Positions 1 to 6,140 are shown, counted from the stretch's first letter. The stretch: DNA of 8,627 nt from Candidatus Hydrothermarchaeota archaeon (GCA_015520145.1 WAQR01000055.1:1-8627), one strand, 5' to 3'. Made by a program: numbers and translations. Notes: generated from the letters alone by a model not told the origin.

Positions 1-40
1 GCCGCACACTCTGCACGGAGTTGAAGAGAACGCCCACCAC
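1..40 (-). CDS. Possible 5' end of a gene leaving the left edge
   Basis: Only about 13 codons are visible, reading GTG-GTG-GGC-GTT (MVGVLFNSVQSVR), so no family can be named. The support is a very strong Shine-Dalgarno sequence, AGGAGGTGA at 53-45 on the minus strand, matching the expected archaeal 16S 3' end. It ends four bases before the first GTG at 40. An A-rich stretch upstream (about 90-61 on the minus strand) could hold the TATA element. The frame stays open to base 1. A second GTG follows directly and could be the true start. It could also be a chance SD in a non-coding leader. Confidence 0.35.
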   Translation of the reverse strand, partial: MVGVLFNSVQSVR

Positions 41-150
41 TCTCTCACCTCCTTGCCTCCTTTTTTATTTTATCTTTTTGTTTTTATTCTGGCAGGTAGG
101 TATTATTATTGAACCGCTAATTCTCATTAAATATACACTAATGTATGATG

Positions 151-156
151 AAAAAA
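151..156 (-). terminator. T6 tract after the tRNA(CAU)
   Basis: Directly after the tRNA discriminator base the minus strand reads six T residues. Archaeal polymerases commonly terminate on short U tracts, so this is a plausible terminator. No hairpin other than the tRNA itself is involved. Confidence 0.4.
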
Positions 157-231
157 TGGGCCTGGAGGGATTTGAACCCACGACCGCCCGGTTATGAGCC
201 GGGCGCTCTAACCAAACTAAGCTACAGGCCC
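157..231 (-). tRNA. tRNA with CAU anticodon (elongator Met, or Ile2 decoding AUA)
   Basis: The cloverleaf is complete on the minus strand. The 7-bp acceptor is GGGCCTG/CAGGCCC with A73, the D stem is GCTT/GAGC with a terminal T-G pair, the anticodon stem is CCCGG/CCGGG with loop CTCATAA (anticodon at 196-194), and the T loop is TTCAAAT. No CCA is encoded and no intron is seen. It lacks the AGCGGG acceptor start expected of an archaeal initiator, so it is not initiator Met. The GGGCC acceptor start recalls archaeal isoleucine tRNAs, so an Ile2 tRNA carrying modified C34 (agmatidine) is a real alternative to elongator Met. The T stem has a U50-U64 mismatch, also seen in the tRNA-Ser of this window. 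Confidence 0.95.
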
Positions 232-260
232 AGATTTGGATACAGGATACTGTCCATCTT

Positions 261-267
261 CATATTT
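261..267 (-). promoter_or_regulatory. Candidate TATA element for the tRNA(CAU)
   Basis: The minus strand reads AAATATG here, about 33 bases upstream of the mature tRNA 5' end. That fits an archaeal TATA box if transcription starts a few bases before the tRNA. The match is weak. Confidence 0.35.
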
Positions 268-321
268 GCAACGTAAACATACTTAACTTTTTTGCTCCTC
301 CTGGCCATGGAGCAATGGAAA

Positions 322-332
322 CCTTTTTAAGG
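322..332 (+). promoter_or_regulatory. Candidate TATA box for the flavoprotein-ligase operon
   Basis: CCTTTTTAAGG lies about 43 bases before the ATG at 370, with purine-rich sequence just upstream that could serve as a BRE. A start site about 25 bases downstream would leave a leader of roughly 15-20 bases carrying the SD AGGGTG (359-364). Confidence 0.5.
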
Positions 333-369
333 TTATTGATGCCGATTTACTCAAAAGCAGGGTGTCGAA

Positions 370-1491
370 ATGCCAAGTGTTGATGTTGTAGTAGTTGGAG
401 CAGGACCGTCAGGGTGTTCTGTTGCAAAGTTTGCATCTGAAAAAGGACTTGAGGTTCTCGTGCTTGAAAAGAAACGGGAAGCAGGCGTCCCCTCACCCTG
501 CGCAGGATATGTATCAAAACTGGTTTCCAGATATTTTAATGTGGACAAAAGATGCAGGCAGCAGGATATCGAGAATATGCTGACCGTCTTCCCCAGCGGC
601 AGGTCGCAGGTCGTCCGGGCAGAGGGATGGATAGTCGAAAGGATGCTCTTTGACAGGTTCCTGGCGATGCAGGCTGCCAGGGCAGGGGCAAGATTTTCCA
701 TGCACTCGAAGGTAGTGGGGATTGGAAGAGATGGTGCAGGCAAAAATGGTGCAGACAGCGATGCAGGTAGGGAGGCCAGGGAGGTGGTCTACAGGAAGGA
801 TGGAGAGAGCATTAGAATAAAGGCGAGGGTAATAGTCGGAGCTGATGGTGTTCTGTCAGGGGTTGCAAGACTTGCCGGGATTCAAACCAATGGCCAAATA
901 GCCGTATGCCCGCAGTACGAGATGGTTGGTGTGAAACTGGATGACCCCACAACCGTAGAGACCTACTTCGACGTGGACTATGCACCAGGCAGTTATGCAT
1001 GGGTATATCCCACAGGCAGAGACAGCGCAAAGGTAGGTCTTGGAATCGCAAAACCTCTTGCAGGGCAGAAACCTGGCACCTTCCTCAATAAATTCATTTC
1101 CAGGCACCCTGTTGCCAGGAAAAGATTCGTTGATGCAACACCCATAAGTTCCATTGTAGGCATGCTTCCAATTAACGGATTGTTGGAGAAGATATGTGTG
1201 GGGAATGTCCTGCTCGTGGGAGATGCCGCCGGGATGGCAGACCCGATATCAGGTGCAGGGATATGTACAGGGATTATTGCCGGCAAAATCGCAGCAGAAG
1301 AGATCTACAAAGGGCTTGAGAACTCAGATTATGAGGGTTATGAGAGAAGGGTAAGGAAATTACTTGGCCCGCGTCTTGAAAGGTCTTTAAAAAAGAGAGA
1401 GATTGCTGACGGATCTTACAGGTCGAACGAGACGCTGGAAGAAGTTCTACCCAGGACGTGGATAACATTTAAAGGATTCTGGAGGGATTAG
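370..1491 (+). CDS. Geranylgeranyl-reductase-family FAD oxidoreductase (LipT-like candidate)
   Basis: A 373-residue flavoprotein of the geranylgeranyl reductase family. Residues 5-15 carry the N-terminal FAD Rossmann motif (VVVVGAGPSG), followed by an acidic end of the second strand (LEKK, 32-35). GADG (157-160) and VGDAAGMADPISGAGI (283-298) are the other conserved FAD-binding segments, and GSYAWVYPTG (207-216) matches the family's substrate-side motif. There is no signal peptide or membrane segment. The start is supported by SD AGGGTG five bases before the ATG. The classical role is hydrogenation of digeranylgeranyl lipids to saturated archaeal membrane lipids. However, the next gene starts 15 bases downstream and includes a lipoate ligase. 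A related flavoprotein, LipT, belongs to the alternative lipoate-assembly pathway with LplAB-type ligase and radical SAM LipS1/LipS2, so a LipT-like role fits the context better. Residues 119-136 are a Gly/Ala/Asp-rich low-complexity insert. Confidence 0.85.
   Translation: MPSVDVVVVGAGPSGCSVAKFASEKGLEVLVLEKKREAGVPSPCAGYVSKLVSRYFNVDKRCRQQDIENMLTVFPSGRSQVVRAEGWIVERMLFDRFLAMQAARAGARFSMHSKVVGIGRDGAGKNGADSDAGREAREVVYRKDGESIRIKARVIVGADGVLSGVARLAGIQTNGQIAVCPQYEMVGVKLDDPTTVETYFDVDYAPGSYAWVYPTGRDSAKVGLGIAKPLAGQKPGTFLNKFISRHPVARKRFVDATPISSIVGMLPINGLLEKICVGNVLLVGDAAGMADPISGAGICTGIIAGKIAAEEIYKGLENSDYEGYERRVRKLLGPRLERSLKKREIADGSYRSNETLEEVLPRTWITFKGFWRD
730..759 (+). repeat. Degenerate 15-bp tandem repeat inside the flavoprotein gene
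   Basis: Two adjacent 15-base units, GATGGTGCAGGCAAA and AATGGTGCAGACAGC, match at 11 of 15 positions. They encode DGAGK and NGADS in a low-complexity insert. A partial echo (GATGCAGG) follows. Confidence 0.55.
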
Positions 1492-1505
1492 TATCATTAG
1501 TATCA
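1488..1505 (+). repeat. Perfect 9-bp tandem repeat between SD and start codon
   Basis: TTAGTATCA occurs twice head to tail. The first copy contains the TAG stop of the flavoprotein gene. The duplication separates GGAGGG (1481-1486) from the next ATG (1507) by 20 bases; one copy alone would give 11. Confidence 0.85.
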
Positions 1506-1506
1506 G

Positions 1507-1551
1507 ATGATGGGTGAAAATATGATGGGTAAAGATATGATGGATGAAGAT
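1507..1551 (+). repeat. Three 15-bp tandem repeats at the start codon
   Basis: The units ATGATGGGTGAAAAT, ATGATGGGTAAAGAT and ATGATGGATGAAGAT follow each other in frame and encode MMGEN-MMGKD-MMDED. A partial fourth unit begins ATGGCAGATGG. Each unit brings one or two ATG codons, so the true start cannot be read from the sequence. Confidence 0.85.
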
Positions 1552-3450
1552 ATGGCAGATGGAAGGGTGGTGGATGAAAAGTCACAGGTCCACGGCCTGG
1601 TAAAGGTGTTCAGGGATGAAGATATCCAGGCTGCACGCATGCAGGGAAGGCTGCTTGGTATAGACATCGAACTGACGAAGATGTGCAATTTGAGGTGTGT
1701 CTATTGCTATGCAGATGGAGGAAACGCAGAAGACGGAGAACTTGATGTGAGTGAGATATGTCAGGTGATTGACGAGGCAAAAGAACTGGGGGCAAGGACA
1801 GTCAATTTCACAGGCGGCGAACCCCTGATGCACAGGGGATTTTTCACCCTTGCAGAACATGCTAAAAACACAGGGCTCGATATCCTGCTTTACACCAACG
1901 GGACACTGATAACCAGAGACGTTGCGGATAGGATGGCGAAACTTGATATCTTCCCGTGTGTGAAGCTCGATTCCATCTCACCCGATGTCCAGGATACCCT
2001 TGCAGGGGTTAATGGAACTTTCAAAAGGATTATGGAGGGTATGGACAATCTAAAGGAAGCAGGATACCGGACGTTCAATATCAACACGGTAATCTGTAGA
2101 CCAAATCTCAGTATCCTTCCAGGACTTCTGACCTGGGCGAGGGGACGTAATATCCAGCCTTCATTTCTAAGACTCGGTCCAAAGGGCAGGGCAAAAAATA
2201 AAGACAGCGAGCTGGCTGTGGATGCCATTGAACTCAGGCAATTGTTCGAAGAACTGTCGAGAATCGATAAGACGTTTGGAATAGACTGGATGCCCGCGAC
2301 ACCGTTTTGCGGCCGCGGATGTCACAAACATTATATAAGCTGTTTTGTCAGTTCAAAGGGTTTTGTTCAGCCATGTACAGGTGTGGATGTCCATGCAGGG
2401 AACATCAGGGAGGACCGCCTTGAAAAGATGCTCTCATCGAAGGTATTTAAAATTGCAAGAAACCTGGAAAAGCATCTTAAGGGGGCGTGCGGGACATGTG
2501 AACATAAAAGCAAATGCTACGGGTGCCGCGGCCTGGCTTATTATCTCAGCGGTGATTTTACTGCCGCAGACCCGTTATGCTGGAACAATCCAGAGGCAGT
2601 CTCAACCACAACACAACACAAAAACGCGGGAACACACACAGGCACGCACACTGCCACGCACAGAGCCACACACACAGGCACACAGACAACCAGAATGAGA
2701 TACATAGACCTGGGCTACATCAGCCTGCCAAGACTTCACGCAGTTGAAGAGGCGGTTGCCAGGATCGGTCAACCAACACTGATGCTCTGGACTGCCCGGC
2801 CGGCGACTGTGAATGTCGGGTATTTCCAGAGTGTTGAGCAGGAGGTAGATGTCGCCGAGGCTAAAAAACTGGGTTTGACGATTACCCGCAGACCTTCCGG
2901 CGGCGGTGCGGTGCTTTTCGATGAAAGGGAACTGTATTATTCCATAGTTGCCAGATGGGATTCAGGTATCCTCCCTAAAGGTGCAGCTCCATGTTTTAGA
3001 AAGGTTGCACAGGGCCTGATAAACGCACTTGAGGGCTTCGGGCTTAGCGGGACATTTGCCGGAAAGAACGATATACTTGTAAACGGAAAGAAGATATCCG
3101 GCAATGCCCAGACCAATAAATGGATGGCAAAGATCCAGCACGGCACATTTTTGTTAGATTTCGATATCTCAACCGCTGCAAGGGTCCTGAAAATCAGGAA
3201 GGAGAAGGTGGTGGATAAGGGGATATATGCCACTTCGACCAGAGAAATGATTGAGGAGAGGGTTACAACCCTCACAGAGCTACTTGGAAAGAAGGTCGGG
3301 AGAGAGGAGGTAAAAGAGGAACTAAAAAGAGGGTTTGCAAAGGCGTTTGGTGTGGAGTTTGTTGACAGCGATTTGACTCCAGAAGAGATGCGCCTTGCAA
3401 GCGAATTGACTGCCAGGTATGATAATCCTGCCTGGATATACAGGCGGTGA
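1507..3450 (+). CDS. Radical SAM/SPASM - lipoate-protein ligase A (LplA-type) fusion
   Basis: A 647-residue fusion. Residues 50-360 form a radical SAM enzyme: CxxxCxxC at C60/C64/C67 for the SAM-cleaving 4Fe-4S cluster, GGEP at 103-106, and a SPASM-like end with cysteines at 268, 272, 279, 290, 328, 331, 337, 340 and 358 for auxiliary clusters. A Thr/His-rich linker (367-396) follows. Residues 397-647 form an LplA-type ligase N-domain with RRPSGGGAVLFD (461-472) and KNDILVNGKKISGNAQ (520-535); K529 is the likely catalytic lysine. The ligase would adenylate lipoate or octanoate and load it on a carrier such as GcvH, with the LplB-like protein encoded next. The radical SAM half resembles SPASM enzymes rather than classical LipA: no LipA N-terminal cysteine motif is seen. 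The start is uncertain because the first 17 residues are five-residue repeats beginning MM. ATG 2695 could restart the ligase alone. Confidence 0.88.
   Translation: MMGENMMGKDMMDEDMADGRVVDEKSQVHGLVKVFRDEDIQAARMQGRLLGIDIELTKMCNLRCVYCYADGGNAEDGELDVSEICQVIDEAKELGARTVNFTGGEPLMHRGFFTLAEHAKNTGLDILLYTNGTLITRDVADRMAKLDIFPCVKLDSISPDVQDTLAGVNGTFKRIMEGMDNLKEAGYRTFNINTVICRPNLSILPGLLTWARGRNIQPSFLRLGPKGRAKNKDSELAVDAIELRQLFEELSRIDKTFGIDWMPATPFCGRGCHKHYISCFVSSKGFVQPCTGVDVHAGNIREDRLEKMLSSKVFKIARNLEKHLKGACGTCEHKSKCYGCRGLAYYLSGDFTAADPLCWNNPEAVSTTTQHKNAGTHTGTHTATHRATHTGTQTTRMRYIDLGYISLPRLHAVEEAVARIGQPTLMLWTARPATVNVGYFQSVEQEVDVAEAKKLGLTITRRPSGGGAVLFDERELYYSIVARWDSGILPKGAAPCFRKVAQGLINALEGFGLSGTFAGKNDILVNGKKISGNAQTNKWMAKIQHGTFLLDFDISTAARVLKIRKEKVVDKGIYATSTREMIEERVTTLTELLGKKVGREEVKEELKRGFAKAFGVEFVDSDLTPEEMRLASELTARYDNPAWIYRR
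2605..2694 (+). repeat. Low-complexity CA-rich tract encoding the Thr/His domain linker
   Basis: Imperfect ACACAC/GGCACGCACAC-type repetition encodes a 30-residue linker with 13 Thr and 5 His (THTGTHTATH and similar) exactly between the SPASM and ligase domains. The next codon is ATG (2695). No comparable tract is seen elsewhere in the window. Confidence 0.75.
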
Positions 3451-3812
3451 GTGGAGGGATGCAGGAGGATAGGAGGCAGGAGAGAGATATGGCGGGAATG
3501 GAACGTGGAAAATATGGGATACATGGAAAATATGAGAAACATGGGATACACAAGGCGAAGGGCGGTATTTTAAGGGTCTCAGTTGATGCAGATGAGAGGA
3601 TTAGAGATATCATGATAACCGGCGATTTCTTTTTCTTTCCAGAAGAGGCGATTGAAGAGCTTGAGAGGTCGCTGGTCGGGGTGAGGGTCGAGGAAGAAGA
3701 ACTGCTCAAGACCGTGGCAGATTTTTATAGAAAGTGGGACATAGAATCCCCAGGTATCGAGTACCGGGATTTTGTGACGGCGATAAGAAAGGCGTGTTGC
3801 TTACAGATATGA
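3447..3812 (+). CDS. lplB: LplB-type lipoate-protein ligase accessory (C-terminal) domain
   Basis: Up to 121 residues. From about residue 36 the protein matches the accessory domain of lipoate-protein ligases: HKAKGGILRVSV (35-46), a short loop, then IMITGDFFFFPE (55-66), helix EEAIEELERSL, and a C-terminal helical part ending KACCLQI. In archaea with split ligases this LplB protein is needed for LplA to activate lipoate, and here it directly follows the LplA-type domain. The longest frame starts at GTG 3447, overlapping the upstream stop. ATG 3459 has GGTGA eight bases upstream and is at least as likely; 3489 and 3498 are further options. The first 34 residues are charged low-complexity sequence made partly by an 18-bp tandem duplication and are not part of the family core. 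Two adjacent cysteines (C117, C118) sit near the C-terminus. Confidence 0.8.
   Translation: MSGGMQEDRRQERDMAGMERGKYGIHGKYEKHGIHKAKGGILRVSVDADERIRDIMITGDFFFFPEEAIEELERSLVGVRVEEEELLKTVADFYRKWDIESPGIEYRDFVTAIRKACCLQI
3507..3542 (+). repeat. 18-bp tandem repeat in the LplB-like N-terminus
   Basis: GGAAAATATGGGATACAT and GGAAAATATGAGAAACAT are adjacent and agree at 16 of 18 positions. They encode GKYGIH and GKYEKH, and a partial third copy (GGGATACAC) encodes GIH. All lie in frame, before the conserved domain. Confidence 0.8.
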
Positions 3813-3907
3813 CAACTTCCTCCATAAGTTTTTCATATCTTCTTGCAATGGCCAGGATGAAACAGTTAACACATCTCCTCTTTCCTAATCGAGTGCGAGC
3901 CAGGGGG

Positions 3908-5080
3908 TTATGAATCTGTAATTGTTCTTGATCTTGATTTTATATAATCCGAATAGAGTTTAGAAGACACGCCTGCAATTATCCCGCAAATCGTATCATC
4001 CATAAAAGGCCCAAGTGTCCCCAAAATCCCTGGTTTTGCCCTGTCATACCTCACATACTCGAACCGCGCCCTTGTACCACCAATATATTCTGCAATAGCC
4101 ATCCCGATAATCTCATCTGCCAGGATGTTCACCGCATCTAGTTTAAATTCATCTTTTATCCCTGGTATCAGGTCAGCCTTCCCATCCTCCTCCAGCCGCA
4201 TACCTGCAAGGACAAGCGAACACACATTGATATCCCCAAATGCGTTTTCAAGTATGGTCTTGAAAATCTCCCCGGCCTTCTCTCTGTCCTCAATGCCCGG
4301 ATGTGGAACAAAGAGTTCCTGCCATGCCGCTGTGATATCACCTACAAGGATACCCCGCTCCTCAAGCCTTCTTACAATCGGGCGGTTTGGGAAGATCTCG
4401 TCCTGGCTTCCTATAGCCTCCCTCACCGCAGCCCGTACAGCCATCCCGGTCAACTGACCGATATCTGTAGCTGTCCCGGCATATTCTACTTCCCTGCCCG
4501 CACCAGAAGATGCAACCACAATCGTATCAGTGCTCGTTCCTGTTGCAGCAACAGCCGACATACCGCACCTTATATCCAGGTCGTGTAAAGCCAGAGCCTT
4601 CGCTTCAGTAGCAGTCTTGACAAGATCGACAAATGCCTGATTCTCCAACTTAGCATCGGTCAGGACGACGATATTTATCGTACCTGCACCATTCGTACCA
4701 GCACCATTTATCACAATCTTCTCGCCAGCCGCCGCTGCATTCGACACACCACCTGTCGCTATCACCTTTACACCAACCCCTGCGTCAGCCCTGTATGTAT
4801 GTGTCTGCACAGCGTTTTTCATCTCTGCCGCAGTCATCATGCCGACAACTGCACCCTCAAGTCCAAGCCGCTGCACTGCATTTTCTATGTCAGCCTGCGG
4901 TGAATCGCTCCTATAACCCTTCTCGACATGGAGGTTTAGGATGTAATCGGCATTAAGGAATCCCCCGCCTACTATTGCAGAACTCAAAGTCCTCCAGGGA
5001 AACGAAAACCTGACAACGATATGGCGTTTCTCAATTTCTATCTCTGCACCCTCGATCATCCCGCCAATCTTAACCGTCAT
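3908..5080 (-). CDS. cbiS: CbiS: bifunctional adenosylcobinamide amidohydrolase / alpha-ribazole phosphatase
   Basis: A roughly 390-residue two-domain cobamide salvage enzyme. Residues 20-225 match CbiZ, which cleaves the aminopropanol side chain of adenosylcobinamide to give adenosylcobyric acid: WRTLSSAIVGGGF (31-43), TGTSTDTIVVAS (182-193) and GQLTGMAVRAAV (210-221) are recognisable. Residues 235-385 match the PgpA-like CobZ phosphatase acting on alpha-ribazole phosphate or the cobamide 5'-phosphate, with GTLGPFMDDTICGIIAG (356-372). This order equals the CbiS fusion described from Methanopyrus. GTG 5086 would add two residues, but ATG 5080 is better placed behind GAGGTGA (5089-5083) and is chosen here. 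The gene starts within the end of the CBS-ParB gene (11-base overlap), suggesting translational coupling. NGAGTNGAGT (127-136) is a tandem duplication. It converges on the ligase operon across 95 bases without a clear terminator. Confidence 0.88.
   Translation of the reverse strand: MTVKIGGMIEGAEIEIEKRHIVVRFSFPWRTLSSAIVGGGFLNADYILNLHVEKGYRSDSPQADIENAVQRLGLEGAVVGMMTAAEMKNAVQTHTYRADAGVGVKVIATGGVSNAAAAGEKIVINGAGTNGAGTINIVVLTDAKLENQAFVDLVKTATEAKALALHDLDIRCGMSAVAATGTSTDTIVVASSGAGREVEYAGTATDIGQLTGMAVRAAVREAIGSQDEIFPNRPIVRRLEERGILVGDITAAWQELFVPHPGIEDREKAGEIFKTILENAFGDINVCSLVLAGMRLEEDGKADLIPGIKDEFKLDAVNILADEIIGMAIAEYIGGTRARFEYVRYDRAKPGILGTLGPFMDDTICGIIAGVSSKLYSDYIKSRSRTITDS
4679..4708 (-). repeat. 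15-bp tandem repeat in cbiS
   Basis: On the minus strand AATGGTGCTGGTACG and AATGGTGCAGGTACG are adjacent and differ at one base. They encode NGAGT twice in the CbiZ domain. The core ATGGTGCAGG also occurs in the repeat at 730-759 in the flavoprotein gene. Confidence 0.85.
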
Positions 5081-5855
5081 CCTCACCTCTTATTATATCA
5101 ACAATTCCTATATCAACATCCTTAACAATCTCTATATCATAGATAGATTTCAGCCCCATACTCTTTGCAGTTTTTTCAAGCCCAAGCTCAATGTCACGGC
5201 TAAGTACGATGATATAGGCGTCAATGTCCTCGATACCAATTTTAAGAGCCGCCAGTGCCCTGTGGTGCCCGTCTACAAGGATCATCCTCTCGCCGGATTT
5301 TATCACTATGATAGGCTCTGCAAGCCCGCGTTTTATCTCATATTCCCGCCCATAGAACTCGTCTGGCAGTACCCTGTTTTGTGTCGGTAAAAGCTTTGAT
5401 ATCTTAACCCTGCCAAGCCTTACTATCGTCCTGACTGCATGTAGCTTCTCCAGAGACTGGGTAAGTTTCATCACCTTATCCGGAGTCACCCTCTCTATAT
5501 GCGATCTTATAATATCTGTATTGGTGATTATTCCAACTAGCCTTCTGTCCTTGTCAACTACAGGTAGTTTCGAATAACCTTTCCGAAACATTACCCTGGC
5601 AGCATCTGTCAGACGTGTTTCAGGGAACGTGACAAGGACCTCCTTTACCATCATATCCCTTACTTTTGTACCTTTCTTCCGCAATATCAGATCCCTTGTG
5701 GTGATAATACCAACAAGTTTCTTCTCCCTGACAACAGGGAAGCCGTCATGGCAGGTGTCCCTCATTATCCTTATAATCTCTTCTATAGTCTGTCCTGGAT
5801 GTATTGTTATGACGTTTGTTGTCATGTAGTCCTTTACTTTGATTGTGTTACCCAC
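5070..5855 (-). CDS. CBS-CBS-ParB/Srx-like domain protein (possible amino-acid kinase)
   Basis: 261 residues in three domains. CBS 1 spans about 7-60 (VKDYMTTNVITI, ending VGIITTRDLI) and CBS 2 about 64-120 (VRDMMVKEVLVT, ending VGIITNTDII). A paired CBS module usually senses adenosine-containing ligands. Residues 147-215 form a ParB/Srx-like domain with KISKLLPTQNRVL, EPIIVIKSGERMILVDGHHRALAAL and DGHHR at 195-199. DGHHR is also the hallmark of ParB/Srx-fold free serine kinases such as archaeal SerK and staphylococcal SbnI. There is no helix-turn-helix DNA-binding domain as in true ParB, so a partition role is unlikely. A glutamate matching the SerK catalytic one is not obvious near 158-160 (TQN). 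The GTG start at 5855 has AGGTGA nine bases upstream. The 3' end overlaps cbiS, which suggests a joint role in cobamide metabolism; this is inference. Confidence 0.85.
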   Translation of the reverse strand: MGNTIKVKDYMTTNVITIHPGQTIEEIIRIMRDTCHDGFPVVREKKLVGIITTRDLILRKKGTKVRDMMVKEVLVTFPETRLTDAARVMFRKGYSKLPVVDKDRRLVGIITNTDIIRSHIERVTPDKVMKLTQSLEKLHAVRTIVRLGRVKISKLLPTQNRVLPDEFYGREYEIKRGLAEPIIVIKSGERMILVDGHHRALAALKIGIEDIDAYIIVLSRDIELGLEKTAKSMGLKSIYDIEIVKDVDIGIVDIIRGEDDG

Positions 5856-5894
5856 TTTGACCAGTCACCTGCCTGGGATCACCTTATCACCTTT

Positions 5895-6140
5895 TCAGGG
5901 ACCCCTTTTAAATAAAATCTTGTTTCCCTTTTTAATCTCGCATATCCTGTGGTAGGGTATCCTTGTTTTTATCCCGTTTCTCATTATTATAAAAAATGAC
6001 TTCTCCATTTTTATTATTTTTTCAGCCCCTATCCTCATGACGTCACCAGGTGCGCCGCGATGGACGTATGTTATCTCGACACCTTCTAAAGATTTTGAAG
6101 GATGCCATCTGAGTTCGTCAAGAAGTTTTTTAGCTCTCAT
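5895..6140 (-). CDS. DUF504 / UPF0248 (MJ1316-type) small protein
   Basis: 81 residues matching the archaeal DUF504/UPF0248 family, whose fold is named after MJ1316 and is predicted to recognise RNA ends with a cyclic phosphate. Family features visible are LLDELRWHPS (7-16), YVHRGAPGD (25-33), IPYHRICEI (60-68) and a basic C-terminus (KILFKRGP). The protein is short, soluble and rich in Lys and Arg, as expected for nucleic-acid contact. Its ATG overlaps the stop of the upstream hydrolase by one base (TAATG), with GAGGAT just ahead as SD, so translation is probably coupled. There are 39 bases before the CBS-ParB gene. The family assignment is firm; the molecular role is known only by prediction. 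Confidence 0.85.
   Translation of the reverse strand: MRAKKLLDELRWHPSKSLEGVEITYVHRGAPGDVMRIGAEKIIKMEKSFFIIMRNGIKTRIPYHRICEIKKGNKILFKRGP

Noticed and set aside
351..743. 130-residue minus-strand frame
   Set aside because: It is antisense to the FAD-binding part of the flavoprotein and crosses its promoter region; no motif is seen.
1507..1551. CRISPR-like or mobile repeat array
   Set aside because: The 15-bp units are contiguous, in frame and without spacers, so they are a coding tandem repeat.
2345..2698. Plus-strand frame ending in a His/Thr/Arg-rich peptide
   Set aside because: It is the CA-rich linker and SPASM region read in another frame; the annotated frame carries all conserved cysteines.
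2937..3551. 204-residue open frame on the minus strand
   Set aside because: It lies opposite the ligase domain, whose motifs are unmistakable; its protein is Ser/Pro/Phe-rich with no family features, as expected of an antisense shadow.
3813..3907. Bidirectional terminator between the convergent operons
   Set aside because: Apart from a short T run near 3831 on the plus strand, no convincing hairpin or T tract was found for either direction.
5070..5855. ParB partition or plasmid maintenance protein
   Set aside because: There is no helix-turn-helix, no ParA neighbour and no parS-like repeats; the gene overlaps a cobamide salvage gene instead.
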